The translations under genes and the position numbers were made by a program. A DNA stretch of 64,000 nucleotides, taken from NCBI GenBank assembly GCA_020796225.1, contig CM036756.1, positions 52,990,363 through 53,054,362 of the forward strand. Direction: 5' to 3'. How positions within the stretch are numbered: position 1 is the first letter of the stretch; each line of letters opens with the position of its first letter. The notes below the pieces were generated by a model. It did not search any database, was not told where the DNA came from, and saw nothing but the letters and a program-made list of their open reading frames with translations. The DNA is from Arion vulgaris (lineage: Eukaryota; Mollusca; Gastropoda; Stylommatophora; Arionidae). This document shows, one piece after another, positions 35,060 to 45,816 of this stretch.

Positions 35060-35709
35060 CTGAATGTTAATGTCTGATCGTTAACGTCCTGGGGTTTCCT
35101 AGCTAGCGTGCATGGTAGGATAGGATTATTGCATAGCAAAGCAGAGCTTACACGACAACTTCCAGTATGAGGATGGAGGCCGTTATTGATGCCTTCCGCG
35201 GCTTTTTGTGACACTGGTTACTGGGGCTTTTGTTTTATCTGACTCGCAGTAGATGATTCCGAAGATCCAGAATGGCTGGTTGCGGTATGAGTGGATGTCA
35301 CCTATGAAGGTTTTAAACCTCAAGAAGTTCACGCGTATCTACTGTCATTGACATGGGGGTGTTCGCGGAAATAAGAGTGGACATGCTTGCATTGCTAGCA
35401 TCCATTCTCGGGGAGTTTAGGATGGATAAGAGGGATGTTCTTCAGTCTCTCTTGGCTACCAACTGTTGGATGAGGACACTAACATTGATGAATATTTTCA
35501 GCGATTTAAGAAGTTTGGAATTACACGTTGTTTGGTGGGGAGGGGACAGAGAGAGAGGAGTGTGTTTAACCAGCGAGTTACAGAAACCGTCAGTAAATCA
35601 TACCCTTATACGTCTGTTAGGGGAGACTGAGCACCTATGGTTCTGTCCTGAGTGCTATGACGTCGGTTCAGTAACTAATAAGCAAAGTCTAATCCACATT
35701 CTTGAATAG
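35060..35709 (+). mobile_element. LINE RNase H domain and C-terminal tail, degenerate
   Basis: In order on the plus strand: WGFLASVHGRIGLLHSK (near 35,082), YTTTSSMRMEAVIDAFRG (35,150; contains the conserved ME of RNase H), DSQ followed by a stop and MIPKIQNGWLRYEWM (near 35,240), IYCHxHGGVRGNKSG (from PGHAGVRGNE), then EFRMDKRDVLQSLLATNCWM, and LLGETEHLWFCPECYDVGS before the stop. The final frame (35,353-35,709) is open. This is the RNase H domain plus distal tail of the LINE family also seen at 42.9 and 62.7-63.3 kb. RT and upstream domains are missing. Catalytic positions are partly lost and at least two frame changes are needed. Confidence 0.82.
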
Positions 35710-36164
35710 TTTTGTTTAATTAGTCTATTATTTCTTGTTCATTCTCGGCTACCAATACTGTCAACCATATATCTTAGATTGTTAATAATTTTAACATTTA
35801 TCTTGAGCAGTTCTTTCAGTTACTCGAGTTGTTTGAATATTGTCTTTGTGTAAATGTTTTGTAAACTTAGTGACATGCTTCATATCCATGTCTCACTTAT
35901 AGTTTGCTGTCACCTTATGATGAGTAAATATTTTCACTTTGCATTATTATCGTTTGTTTCCAGTATAAATCGACTGCTCTATCAAAATCACTTTATCAAG
36001 CAAAGAACACATTACACACCAACTGTAAGAAACAATGACACTAGACTAAACACAGCACATGCCAAGTAAGAAAAGTCTCAATGTTTTGTTATTTTAACTT
36101 TAGTAAATAGTTTAGCTGTAACCATACTTTTTATTATCGACATGTTCTATACGCAGTATATTCT
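35710..36164. other. No recognisable feature
   Basis: AT-rich spacer. I see no supported coding, RNA or repeat signal. Confidence 0.5.
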
Positions 36165-36262
36165 CCTTTATTCTTTTCATTTCCGCTCCTCTTGTGATGC
36201 ATAGGACCTCAACAGTTGCTTTCCACTTTCCGCGGTCTCTGGCCGTTTTTTTCTCTCTATAT
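36165..36262 (-). mobile_element. LINE C-terminal scrap
   Basis: The minus strand reads RDRGKWKATVEVLCITRGAE, matching the last residues typical of some LINE ORF2 proteins ((A)QDRxxWRxxVEALCxTRxxE). It is joined tail-to-head with the plus-strand LINE fragment that starts at about 36,262. Confidence 0.6.
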
Positions 36263-36605
36263 TTTCCCAGGATAATCTATAAGAAAGAAAGTTGGCACAA
36301 AACCGTGCTTGAATTACATAGAGAAACAAAGAATGAAGTGGTTTGACCACTTAATAAGAATGCATCTAAACTCCACAGTATACAGAGTCTTCTACAACAG
36401 AACATCGGGAAAGAAGACAAAAGGAAGACCACGGAAATGATGGTTAGAAGGCGTAGCAGAATCCTGTGAAAGAGCAAAGATAACAATCACACAAGTCACC
36501 AGAACAGCGCAAGACAAAACAGAAAACCACGACACTGGGCAACAACCCGGTAGCATTGTGACGACAAAAGAAGAGGAAGAATTCATCATCCTTCAGTTGT
36601 TCTAG
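36262..36605 (+). mobile_element. LINE C-terminal remnant, same family as 45.8-46.8 kb
   Basis: The plus frame reads IRKKVGTKPCLNYIEKQRMK, WFDHLIRMHLNSTVYRVFYN and RTSGKKTKGRPRK, a stop, WLEGVAESCERAKITITQVT, then a Q/D-rich end with GQQPGSIVTTKEEEE. It aligns along its whole length with the minus-strand copy split by the hAT at 43.2-46.2 kb. It keeps an uninterrupted GCAACAAC at 36,540-36,547, where the other copy carries the hAT insertion. No RT domain is present. Confidence 0.85.
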
Positions 36606-36649
36606 AAGAATCCGTCTCTATGTTCGTTTAGCGATTCCAATTTACCATT

Positions 36650-39600
36650 TCTTTTGTGTGTTTCGCTTTAGTGTGTGTCTGTCTGTAACGACCTGTTTCT
36701 AGTTTCTGTAACTGTGGGTTTCGCTCTAGTGTCTGTAACAACTTGTTTCTAGTTTCTGTAACTGTGTGTTTCGCTCTAGTGTCTGTCTGTAACAACTTGT
36801 TTCTAGTTTCTTTAACTGTGGGTTTAGCTCTAGTGTCTGTCTGTAACAACTTGTTTCTAGTTTCTGTAACTGTGGGTTTTGCTCTAGTGTCTGTAACAAC
36901 TTGTTTCTAGTTTCTGTAACTGTGGGTTTCGCTCTAGTGTCTGTCTGTAACAACTTGTTTCTAGTTTCTGTAACTGTGTGTTTCGCTCTAGTGTCTGTCT
37001 GTAACGACCTGTTTCTAGTTTCTGTAACTGTGGGTTTCGCTCTAGTGTCTGTAACAACTTGTTTCTAGTTTCTGTAACTGTGTGTTTCGCTCTAGTGTCT
37101 GTCTGTAACAACTTGTTTCTAGTTTCTGTAACTGTGTGTTTCGCTCTAGTGTCTGTCTGTAACAACTTGTTTCTAGTTTCTGTAACTGTGGGTTTTGCTC
37201 TAGTGTCTGTAACAACTTGTTTCTAGTTTCTGTAACTGTGGGTTTCGCTCTAGTGTCTGTCTGTAACAACTTGTTTCTAGTTTCTGTAACTGTGGTTTCG
37301 CTCTAGTGTCTGTCTGTAACAACTTGTTTCTAGTTTCTGTAACTGTGGGTTTCGCTCTAGTGTCTGTAACAACTTGTTTCTAGTTTCTGTAACTGTGTGT
37401 TTCGCTCTAGTGTCTGTCTGTAACAACTTGTTTCTAGTTTCTGTAACTGTGGTTTCGCTCTAGTGTCTGTAACAACTTGTTTCTAGTTTCTGTAACTGTG
37501 TGTTTCGCTCTAGTGTCTGTCTGTAACAACTTGTTTCTAGTTTCTGTAACTGTGTGTTTCGCTCTAGTGTCTGTCTGTAACAACTTGTTTCTAGTTTCTG
37601 TAACTGTGGGTTTTGCTCTAGTGTCTGTAACAACTTGTTTCTAGTTTCTGTAACTGTGGGTTTCGCTCTAGTGTCTGTCTGTAACAACTTGTTTCTAGTT
37701 TCTGTAACTGTGTGTTTCGCTCTAGTGTCTGTCTGTAACGACCTGTTTCTAGTTTCTGTAACTGTGGGTTTCGCTCTAGTGTCTGTAACAACTTGTTTCT
37801 AGTTTCTGTAACTGTGTGTTTCGCTCTAGTGTCTGTCTGTAACAACTTGTTTCTAGTTTCTGTAACTGTGTGTTTCGCTCTAGTGTCTGTCTGTAACAAC
37901 TTGTTTCTAGTTTCTGTAACTGTGGGTTTGCTCTAGTGTCTGTAACAACTTGTTTCTAGTTTCTGTAACTGTGGGTTTCGCTCTAGTGTCTGTCTGTAAC
38001 AACTTGTTTCTAGTTTCTGTAACTGTGTGTTTCGCTCTAGTGTCTGTCTGTAACAACTTGTTTCTAGTTTCTGTAACTGTGGTTTCGCTCTAGTGTCTGT
38101 AACAACTTGTTTCTAGTTTCTGTAACTGTGTGTTTCGCTCTAGTGTCTGTCTGTAACAACTTGTTTCTAGTTTCTGTAACTGTGGTTTCGCTCTAGTGTC
38201 TGTAACAACTTGTTTCTAGTTTCTGTAACTGTGTGTTTCGCTCTAGTGTCTGTCTGTAACAACTTGTTTCTAGTTTCTGTAACTGTGGGTTTCTGCTCTA
38301 GTGTCTGTCTGTAACAACTTGTTTCTAGTTTCTGTAACTGTGTGTTTTGCTTTAGTGTCTGTCTGTAACAACTTGTTTCTAGTTTCTGTAACTGTGTGTT
38401 TCGCTCTAGTGTCTGTCTGTAACGACCTGTTTCTAGTTTCTGTAACTGTGGGTTTCGCTCTAGTGTCTGTCTGTAACAACTTGTTTCTAGTTTCTGTAAC
38501 TGTGTGTTTCGCTTTAGTGTCTGTCTGTAACGACTTGTTTCTAGTTTCTGTGACTGTGGGTTTCGCTCTAGTGTCTGTCTGTAACATCTTGTTTCTAGTT
38601 TCTGTAACTGTGTGTTTCGCTCTAGTGTCTGTAACAACTTGTTTCTAGTTTCTGTAACTGTGTGTTTCGCTTTAGTGTCTGTCTGTAACAACTTGTTTCT
38701 AGTTTCTGTAACTGTGGTTTCGCTTTAGTGTCTGTCTGTAACGACTTGTTTCTAGTTTCTGTAACTGTGGGTTTCGCTCTAGTGTCTGTCTGTAACATCT
38801 TGTTTCTAGTTTCTGTAACAACTTGTTTCTAGTTTCTGTAACTGTGTGTTTCGCTTTAGTGTCTGTCTGTAACAACTTGTTTCTAGTTTCTGTAACTGTG
38901 GGTTTCGCTTTAGTGTCTGTCTGTAACGACCTGTTTCTAGTTTCTGTAACTGTGGGTTTCGCTTTAGTGTCTGTCTGTAACGACTTGTTTCTAGTTTCTG
39001 TAACTGTGGGTTTCGCTCTAGTGTCTGTCTGTAACATCTTGTTTCTAGTTTCTGTAACTGTGTGTTTCGCTCTAGTGTCTGTAACAACTTGTTTCTAGTT
39101 TCTGTAACTGTGTGTTTCGCTTTAGTGTCTGTCTGTAACAACTTGTTTCTAGTTTCTGTAACTGTGTGTTTCGCTTTAGTGTCTGTCTGTAACAACTTGT
39201 TTCTAGTTTCTGTAACTGTGGGTTTCGCTCTAGTGTCTGTCTGTAACAACTTGTTTCTAGTTTCTGTAACTGTGGTTTCGCTCTAGTGTCTGTCTGTAAC
39301 AACTTGTTTCTAGTTTCTGTAACTGTGGGTTTCGCTTTAGTGTCTGTCTGTAACAACTTGTTTCTAGTTTCTGTAACTGTGGGTTTCGCTTTAGTGTCTG
39401 TCTGTAACAACTTGTTTCTAGTTTCTGTAACTGTGGGTTTCGCTCTAGTGTCTGTCTGTAACAACTTGTTTCTAGTTTCTGTAACTGTGGGTTTCGCTTT
39501 AGTGTCAGTCTGTAACAATTTGTTTCTAGTTTCTGTAACTGTGGGTTTCGCTTTAGTGTCTGTCTGTAACAACTTGTTTCTAGTTTCTGTAACTGTGGGT

Positions 39601-40963
39601 TTCGCTTTAGTGTCTGTCTGTAACAACTTGTTTCTAGTTTCTGTAACTGTGGGTTTCGCTCTAGTGTCTGTCTGTAACAACTTGTTTCTAGTTTCTGTAA
39701 CTGTGGGTTTCGCTCTAGTGTCTGTCTGTAACAACTTGTTTCTAGTTTCTGTAACTGTGGGTTTCGCTCTAGTGTCTGTCTGTAACAACTTGTTTCTAGT
39801 TTCTGTAACTGTGGGTTTCGCTCTAGTGTCTGTCTGTAACGACTTGTTTCTAGTTTCTGTAACTGTGGGTTTCGCTTTAGTGTCTGTCTGTAACGACTTG
39901 TTTCTAGTTTCTGTAACTGTGGGTTTCGCTCTAGTGTCTGTCTGTAACATCTTGTTTCTAGTTTCTGTAACTGTGTGTTTCGCTCTAGTGTCTGTAACAA
40001 CTTGTTTCTAGTTTCTGTAACTGTGTGTTTCGCTTTAGTGTCTGTCTGTAACAACTTGTTTCTAGTTTCTGTAACTGTGTGTTTCGCTTTAGTGTCTGTC
40101 TGTAACAACTTGTTTCTAGTTTCTGTAACTGTGGGTTTCGCTCTAGTGTCTGTCTGTAACAACTTGTTTCTAGTTTCTGTAACTGTGGGTTTCGCTCTAG
40201 TGTCTGTCTGTAACAACTTGTTTCTAGTTTCTGTAACTGTGGGTTTCGCTTTAGTGTCTGTCTGTAACAACTTGTTTCTAGTTTCTGTAACTGTGGGTTT
40301 CGCTTTAGTGTCTGTCTGTAACAACTTGTTTCTAGTTTCTGTAACTGTGGGTTTCGCTCTAGTGTCTGTCTGTAACAACTTGTTTCTAGTTTCTGTAACT
40401 GTGGGTTTCGCTTTAGTGTCAGTCTGTAACAATTTGTTTCTAGTTTCTGTAACTGTGGGTTTCGCTTTAGTGTCTGTCTGTAACAACTTGTTTCTAGTTT
40501 CTGTAACTGTGGGTTTCGCTTTAGTGTCTGTCTGTAACAACTTGTTTCTAGTTTCTGTAACTGTGGGTTTCGCTCTAGTGTCTGTCTGTAACAACTTGTT
40601 TCTAGTTTCTGTAACTGTGGGTTTCGCTCTAGTGTCTGTCTGTAACAACTTGTTTCTAGTTTCTGTAACTGTGGTTTCGCTCTAGTGTCTGTCTGTAACA
40701 ACTTGTTTCTAGTTTCTGTAACTGTGGGTTTCGCTCTAGTGTCTGTCTGTAACGACCTGTTTCTAGTTTCTGTAACTGTGGGTTTCGCTTTAGTGTCTGT
40801 CTGTAACGACTTGTTTCTAGTTTCTGTAACTGTGGGTTTCGCTCTAGTGTCTGTCTGTAACAACTTGTTTCTAGTTTCTGTAACTGTGTGTTTCGCTCTA
40901 GTGTCTGTCTGTAACAACTTGTTTCTAGTTTCTGTAACAACTTGTTTCTAGTTTCTGTAACTG
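36650..40963. repeat. 54-bp satellite array B (about 80 units) with 50-bp variants
   Basis: The unit is GTTTCTAGTTTCTGTAACTG, TGGGTTTCGCTCTAGTGTCT, GTCTGTAACAACTT (54 bp). A 50-bp form lacks one GTCT. Variable sites are TGGG/TGTG, CTCTAG/CTTTAG and AACAACTT/AACGACCT/AACATCTT. It is unrelated in sequence to satellite A. Large blocks recur: marker variants repeat at spacings of about 418, 734 and 914 bp. The spurious open frames (up to 463 codons, minus, 39,257-40,648) arise because 54 is a multiple of three. Confidence 0.97.
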
Positions 40964-41159
40964 CATCATTAAAAAAAATAATGTATGTGTAGCTAGAACA
41001 TCGATTAAATCCTAATCTTGAGGACACGGAAACCACATTTAGTCTGACCTCTCTGCTTTGATATATGTTCAACTTACCTGTCAGGAACAATGTTCGTACT
41101 GGCATAACTCTTCAATTCATTGAGACATGAAAGCCTTTCTCGCTCCACCCCTACAATGA

Positions 41160-41427
41160 AATGATCTCATGGTACAGTCTATGAACATGAAAATCGTTGC
41201 ATATCATTTACAGGACGTAGCCATCAACCACAGCAAACGAGTTGTTGATTGTCTAGGCACCACTTATACGTTCAGTAGTTTGCCATTGCTTTCTGAACGG
41301 TGAGGTCTATTTTTACCTTTCGCAAAATCCCACGGAAACGAATTTGCTTTCAAACTGCATGCCGTGGAGTTTGAACCAGGTATGCTTGGGCTGTGATCGA
41401 GCTCACTACAGCTTGAACTACAGACGC
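41160..41427 (-). mobile_element. Probable tRNA-derived SINE
   Basis: On the minus strand, from 41,427 down, GCGTCTGTAGTTCAAGC starts a tRNA-like head. It has an A-box-like TAGTTCAAGCT (one mismatch) and a B-box-like GGTTCAAACTCC, then ACGGCATGCA. The head resembles the plus-strand segment at 26,840 (GCGTCTGG at the start, ACGGTAATGCA at the end). A non-tRNA body containing GCAATGGCAAACTACTGAAC follows downstream. The 3' limit is a guess. Confidence 0.5.
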
Positions 41428-41714
41428 TGACTACAGTCTATACGGCTGTGAAAATCTACTAATATGCGTTGTAGTCCACTTGGTACAAATATGACCGTAT
41501 CAAATAAGAATCTATAGTTGCAGTAAAAACTTGTTGAAACATCTAGTTTGACTGCTTGTACTCTAATGGTCTTTGCAAGCAAAGCTGGAGAAACATTCAT
41601 TGTATGTTGAAGTGTCCCAACAATGTAATGCAATGGTGAAGAATGAGAACGGTTGATGGAACTACGATTGTCTGGTAACAATAAGAGCATCGAAAGGACA
41701 TTCCACATCGGTGA

Positions 41715-42225
41715 GAATGATAGAGATAGAGAGAGAGAAAGACAATAGAGAGAGAGAAAGACAATAGAGAGAGAGAAAGACAATAGAGAGAGAGAGAGAC
41801 AATAGAGAGAGAGAAAGACAATAGAGAGAGAGAAAGACAATAGAGAGAGAAAGACATAAGAAAGACAATAGAGAGAGAGAAAGACAATAGAGAGAGAGAA
41901 AGACAATAGAGAGAGAGAGAGAAAGACAATAGAGAGAGAGAAAGACAATAGAGAGAGAGAAAGACAATAGAGAGAGAGAAAGACAATAGAGAGAGAGAAA
42001 GACAATAGAGAGAGGGGAAAGACAATAGAGAGAGAGAAAGACAATAGAGAGAGAGAAAGACAATAGAGAGAGAGAAAGACAATAGAGAGAGAGAAAGACA
42101 ATAGAGAGAGAGAAAGACAATAGAGAGAGAGAAAGACAATAGAGAGAGAGAAAGACAATAGAGAGAGAGAGAAAGACAATAGAGAGAGAGAAAGACAATA
42201 GAGAGAGAAGACAAGAGAAAGAAAC
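41715..42225. repeat. 19-bp purine-rich minisatellite, about 26 copies
   Basis: The unit is AGAGAGAGAAAGACAATAG, with shorter and longer variants (GAGAGAGAGAC, AGAGAGGGGAAAG, one AAAGACATAAG). The minus frames give spurious Leu/Ser-rich open frames. Confidence 0.95.
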
Positions 42226-42424
42226 TAGAGAGAGAAAGATGAGCTTGAGGGTTGATTGTGTAATTTGGTTGTTTGATATTTCACAGAGAAATTGATGCTA
42301 GATGTCAGAATGACAAAGCTGTGAAATACCAACTGTCACCATTACACAAGAACACGAATATAGGTATGCAAGTTAACAAGCAGGTAATGCATATTAATTC
42401 CAGATCTTTATAACCAATTTCAAA

Positions 42425-42558
42425 CACGGACCATGTTGAAGTTACAAGACGGAGACCCTCGCCGGTGCGACAGAGTTCGTGCACTGTATCTGATATCTTT
42501 CTGTGTAAGAAAGAGATTGGAACACACATGTTTACTCACTGAAATGCAATGATCATGG

Positions 42559-42596
<38 letters not shown>

Positions 42597-42597
42597 T
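42425..42597 (+). mobile_element. LINE 3' end with (AATC)n tail, copy 2
   Basis: Coding tail DPRRCDRVRALYLISFCVRK, then RLEHTCLLTEMQ and a stop, followed by CAATGATCATGGTC and an uninterrupted (CAAT)n tail at about 42,561-42,597. This is the best-preserved of the three copies. The frame is open through the shared C-terminal motif. Confidence 0.75.
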
Positions 42598-42671
42598 AAG
42601 TTACAAGATCACAATATATCAGATGTGGTTCTGCTGAACATCATTCAATGTTATCAGACAAGGTAGAGTGA

Positions 42672-42845
42672 AATGAAGTTTCACTAAAGAATATTCAGAA
42701 TTCTCATGAGAACTAATGAGGTTTCACTAAAGAATATTCAGAATTCTCATGAGATCTAATGAGGTTTCACTAAAGAATATTCAGAATTCTCATGAGATCT
42801 AAACAGCTTTCACTAAAGAATATTCAGAATTCTCATGAGATCTAA
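42672..42845. repeat. 43-bp tandem repeat, four copies
   Basis: TTTCACTAAAGAATATTCAG, then AATTCTCATGAGATCTAAT and GAG. Starts are 43 bp apart (TCACTAAAGA at 42,681 and again at 42,724). The last copies have AAACAGC in place of AATGAGG. Confidence 0.95.
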
Positions 42846-42853
42846 AATAACTT

Positions 42854-43219
42854 GTGATGAGAGATAATCCATCACTGATTAACGTGGAGGTTGAGGCCCT
42901 CTTGAATGACAATATCAATGATCCAGATGTGGTTATTTACACCGATGGTTCAGTCATTCGCCAACAACACTTTTCGTGGGCTTTTTCAGTACGCTCAGGA
43001 GGAAAAATAATAAGAGAGGCCAGTGGAGCCTACACAACACAACAAATAGTTTTGACAATGGAGATTTGGGCGGATACGGAGGCGGTGAAATGGTTGACAT
43101 CTCACAACTACTCTCGTGTTTTCATACTCAGTGACTCCATGAGCATGATTGGTAAAGTCGAATCAGGAATGGTGAGACGCAACTGGGTGGACCAGACAAT
43201 GATCAGAGAAATCACCTTC
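42854..43219 (+). pseudogene. LINE RNase H domain fragment
   Basis: An open frame reads NDPDVVIYTDGSVIRQQHFS, then WAFSVRSGG and GAYTTQQIVLTMEIWADTEA, then VFILSDSMSMIGKVESGMVR. The RNase H catalytic D (YTDGS, Asp codon 42,944-42,946), E (TMEIWA) and D (LSDS) are all present. The final His/Asp part (PGHAG, NERAD) is missing because the fragment stops after REITFIH, where an opposite-strand LINE end begins. It is similar to the copies at 35.1 and 63.2 kb. RNase H would degrade RNA in the RNA-DNA hybrid during retrotransposition. Confidence 0.82.
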
Positions 43220-43278
43220 ATTCATGAATGGCTTCTTCTACTTCTTCTTGTGTGGTCACACTGTTACCGGGTTGTTGC
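43220..43278 (-). mobile_element. 3' extremity of a LINE split by a hAT insertion
   Basis: The minus strand CCGGTAACAGTGTGACCAC, then AAGAAGAAGTAGAAGAAG and CATTCATGAATG, aligns with 36,548-36,600. The upstream remainder of the same LINE copy lies at 45,817-46,196, on the other side of the hAT element. Confidence 0.82.
43271..43278. repeat. Left target-site duplication (8 bp) of the hAT element
   Basis: GTTGTTGC lies immediately before the element and is identical to 45,817-45,824. Eight bases is the standard hAT duplication length. Confidence 0.92.
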
Positions 43279-43411
43279 CAGCGCCGGATTCACCTAGTAG
43301 AAAAAGTAGCAAATGCTACGGTCCCCACGCTTATGTAACAGAGATGAAAAGGAAAAAAATAACCAAAATGTTATATAATAAGCAAGCAAGCTGTCTGAAT
43401 TTTTAAATGTC

Positions 43412-43816
43412 GTGTGTGATGGTGCTGACCTCAAAGAAATCGAAGAAGAAAATACGGAAGTCGCGTCTCACTGTGTAGTAGATGAGAGCAGTGCTATAGA
43501 AGAATCATCATTACCAATATTACGATTAAGATCAGCAACTCTTCACGATTTAGCAACATTTTCCACAAGACGAACTAAAGTCAAATGTACAAGTCCTCCT
43601 AATTTAGCAATATCATCTTCAAGCCAAAGAGAGGAGGAAAACACAGCACATGCTTCCAATGTAGCAACATCATCTACAAGCCAAAAACACAACGAAAGTA
43701 AAATGTACTCCAACGATATTGGTGAATGGCCAAGCAACTTCAATCGAGACTATTGGATTGCGAAAGGAAGTAGCGAAGTGCAACATATGAACTGTGATTT
43801 CGTGTCTTCAAAATAA
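43412..43816 (+). pseudogene. hAT transposase N-terminal segment
   Basis: 134 codons. A Ser/Thr-rich, poorly conserved start (repeats of ATSSTSQK-like text) is followed by the conserved EWPSNFNRDYWIAKGSSEVQ. That block precedes the TTF-type zinc finger in ZMYM1-like hAT proteins. A stop interrupts the frame directly after FVSSK; the finger continues in another frame at 43,885. Confidence 0.8.
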
Positions 43817-43884
43817 AAAAAAACATACGATAAAGAAAACAATCTACGATTATATACACATAAACCAACGAACAAAACTCACAT

Positions 43885-44253
43885 GTGAGAGATTGGTTGT
43901 GTTATTCAGAAACTAAAGGAAAACTTTTCTGTTTTGTTTGCAAAGTTACTGATTCAGGCTCTACCTCACAGTTTACGAAGGAAGGATTTGACGACTGGAA
44001 AAACGCAAATAATTTGTTGAAGAGACATGAAGAAAGCACCTCCCGAAAACGAGCGATAATTTCGCTGTTAGTTTGCAAAAAGAAGGATGCGCGTATCGAT
44101 TCTCAACTTGTAAGCCAAATTGAGACCGAACAAAAATATTGGCGGACAATTTTAGAGCGAATTACTTCAGTTATCCAATTTTTAGCAGAACGAGGTCTTG
44201 CATTTGGAGTAGGGATGAAACTATTGGTTAACCTCATAATGGAAATTATTTAG
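43885..44253 (+). pseudogene. hAT transposase TTF-type zinc-finger segment
   Basis: RDWLCYSETKGKLFCFVCKV holds the WLxYS...FCFVC cysteine motif of TTF-type fingers. FTKEGFDDWKNANNLLKRHE follows, with the conserved W and H, then QKYWRTILERITSVIQFLAE and RGLAFG. The frame ends at a stop after NLIMEII where the family reads an RGHxE-type block. Function: DNA binding at the transposon ends. Confidence 0.85.
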
Positions 44254-45088
44254 GTTTGTTGGAATTAATAGCCAAATTTGACATTTTTCTAGCTCAGCAT
44301 ATAAATACTTATGCAAATAAAGGAAAGGGACATACATAATACTTATCAAAAACAACATGCGAGGAATTTATCCATCTAATTGCATTAAGTTTACTGGATC
44401 ATATTATTTGCGAAATTAAGAAATGCAAGTACTATTCCGTATTACTGGACTCTACTCCAGACATTTCGCATGTGGACCAACTCACTCTAATAGTGCGCCG
44501 TCTTACCATCTGGACCATAAATAGATGGAGATAAATAGGTATGCAGAATACATTCCCTGCTTTGCACATTCACTTAATTTGGTTGCTAAGTGGGCTGCAG
44601 AATATTGTATAGAAGCATCCATTTTTTCCATTTTGTTGAAAGCCTCTATACATTCTTTTCCGCTTCTACCTATCGATGGGGCATTCTTACAAAAGCAGTG
44701 GAAGATACAGGTTCAAAACTCCAGACTTTGAAGAGACTGTCGGACACCAGGTGGTCTGCCCGAGCTGATGCGACAAAGGTACTTTTATGTGGTTTTACCA
44801 CTATCAAACAAGTATTGGATGACATCTCAAATAACATGGATCAAAAGGTAGAGTGTCGCAATCAAGCGTATGGGCTAGTTTTTGAGATGAGTAAGTTGGA
44901 AATGGGAATAATAACCATTTTATGGAATGGAATTCTAGAACGCTTGCAAGCGTCTTGAGCTTCATTACAGTCACCTGATCACGACCTTAACACGGGATAT
45001 GCCCTTTATGAATCGTTACATGGGTACGTTCAAGTAATGCGGTCTACATTTTCATATATTGAGACCAAAACCAAAATCCTGACTGACT
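44254..45088 (+). pseudogene. hAT transposase catalytic core, frameshifted and internally deleted
   Basis: Readable blocks in order are LDSTPDISHVDQLTLIVRR (first catalytic Asp, codon 44,448-44,450), an abrupt jump near 44,515 straight to INRYAEYIPCFAHSLNLVAK, then LYTFFSASTYRWGILTKAVE (44,640-44,700), LKRLSDTRWSARADATKVLL and EMGIITILWNGILER. The block with the second catalytic Asp (normally YDNASNMSG) is missing, which suggests a deletion of a few hundred bases or less. Family identity is certain; activity is excluded. Confidence 0.85.
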
Positions 45089-45765
45089 GTGAAGAATATC
45101 AGCAACAAACTTCGAAACGACGCAAGCAAAATACTAAGTACGACGATTTCAGCGGCTATACTACGCTTTATGAAGTTGTATAAAATCAAACACCCAAACA
45201 AAAAATTGAAAGCAAAGATGTTTATTGTCATACTTGATAATGTACTGTCTGCCTTGGCTAAACGCATGGAAGCGTACCATAGATTGACTGGTGTATTTGG
45301 AATACTTCGGCAGTTAACATCTCTTACAGCAGAAGCGATCTTGAAAAGAACTCAAAATATTGTCAGCTCTTACCTAGAGGATTTGGAAGAAAGCCTAACT
45401 TGTGCAGTTCGCTGATTAACAACGAAAAGCATGAGACTCTTGAACTGCAATTTTATAAACCTATAATGGAAAATTCATTAGAGTCGTGTTTCCCAAATGT
45501 AGAAATAGTCTTACGAATTTACTTGTCTTTAATATTTACTAACTGCAGCGGAGAACTTTCTTTTTCGACATTAAAGCGTATAAAAAGTGAGTTAAGAAAC
45601 ATGATGGGACAAGATCGTTTAAATAACCTCACCTTAATAAACATTGAATGTAATTTCCTTAGAGAATTTCATTTGTCTAGTATTATCTCTAAATTTTCTC
45701 ACATTAAATCGAGACAAAATTGTTTTCAAAAGTTGTGTTTTATTTTATTATCATACAAAACCTAG
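45089..45765 (+). pseudogene. hAT transposase C-terminal segment with dimerisation domain
   Basis: Two overlapping frames (45,089-45,415 and 45,400-45,765). The second contains IVLRIYLSLIFTNCSGELSF and STLKRIKSELRNMMGQDRLN followed by NLTLINIE. This is the hAT C-terminal dimerisation domain, where ELSF replaces the usual catalytic-Glu block ERSF (Glu kept, Arg lost). The stop after HTKP is close to the 3' terminal repeat. Confidence 0.85.
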
Positions 45766-45816
45766 GGCCCTTGGTAAAATTTGCTACAGGCCCAGAGCTG
45801 GATTAATCCGGCACTG

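Larger units (their letters stand above)
43279..45816 (+). mobile_element. hAT transposon (ZMYM1-like/TTF-type), full-length but dead
   Basis: Terminal inverted repeats CAGCGCCGGATT (43,279-43,290) and AATCCGGCACTG (45,805-45,816) match at 11 of 12 positions and are bounded by a perfect 8-bp duplication. Inside is a plus-strand transposase of the zinc-finger MYM1-like hAT type, broken into at least five frames. The second catalytic region is missing through an internal deletion near 44,515, so the element cannot transpose itself. It sits inside the C-terminal end of a LINE on the minus strand; a LINE copy without the insertion lies at 36.3-36.6 kb. Element length is 2,538 bp. Confidence 0.93.

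Noticed and set aside
41418..42214. Leu/Ser-rich minus frames that look like membrane segments
   Set aside because: They are translations of the 19-bp purine-rich repeat.
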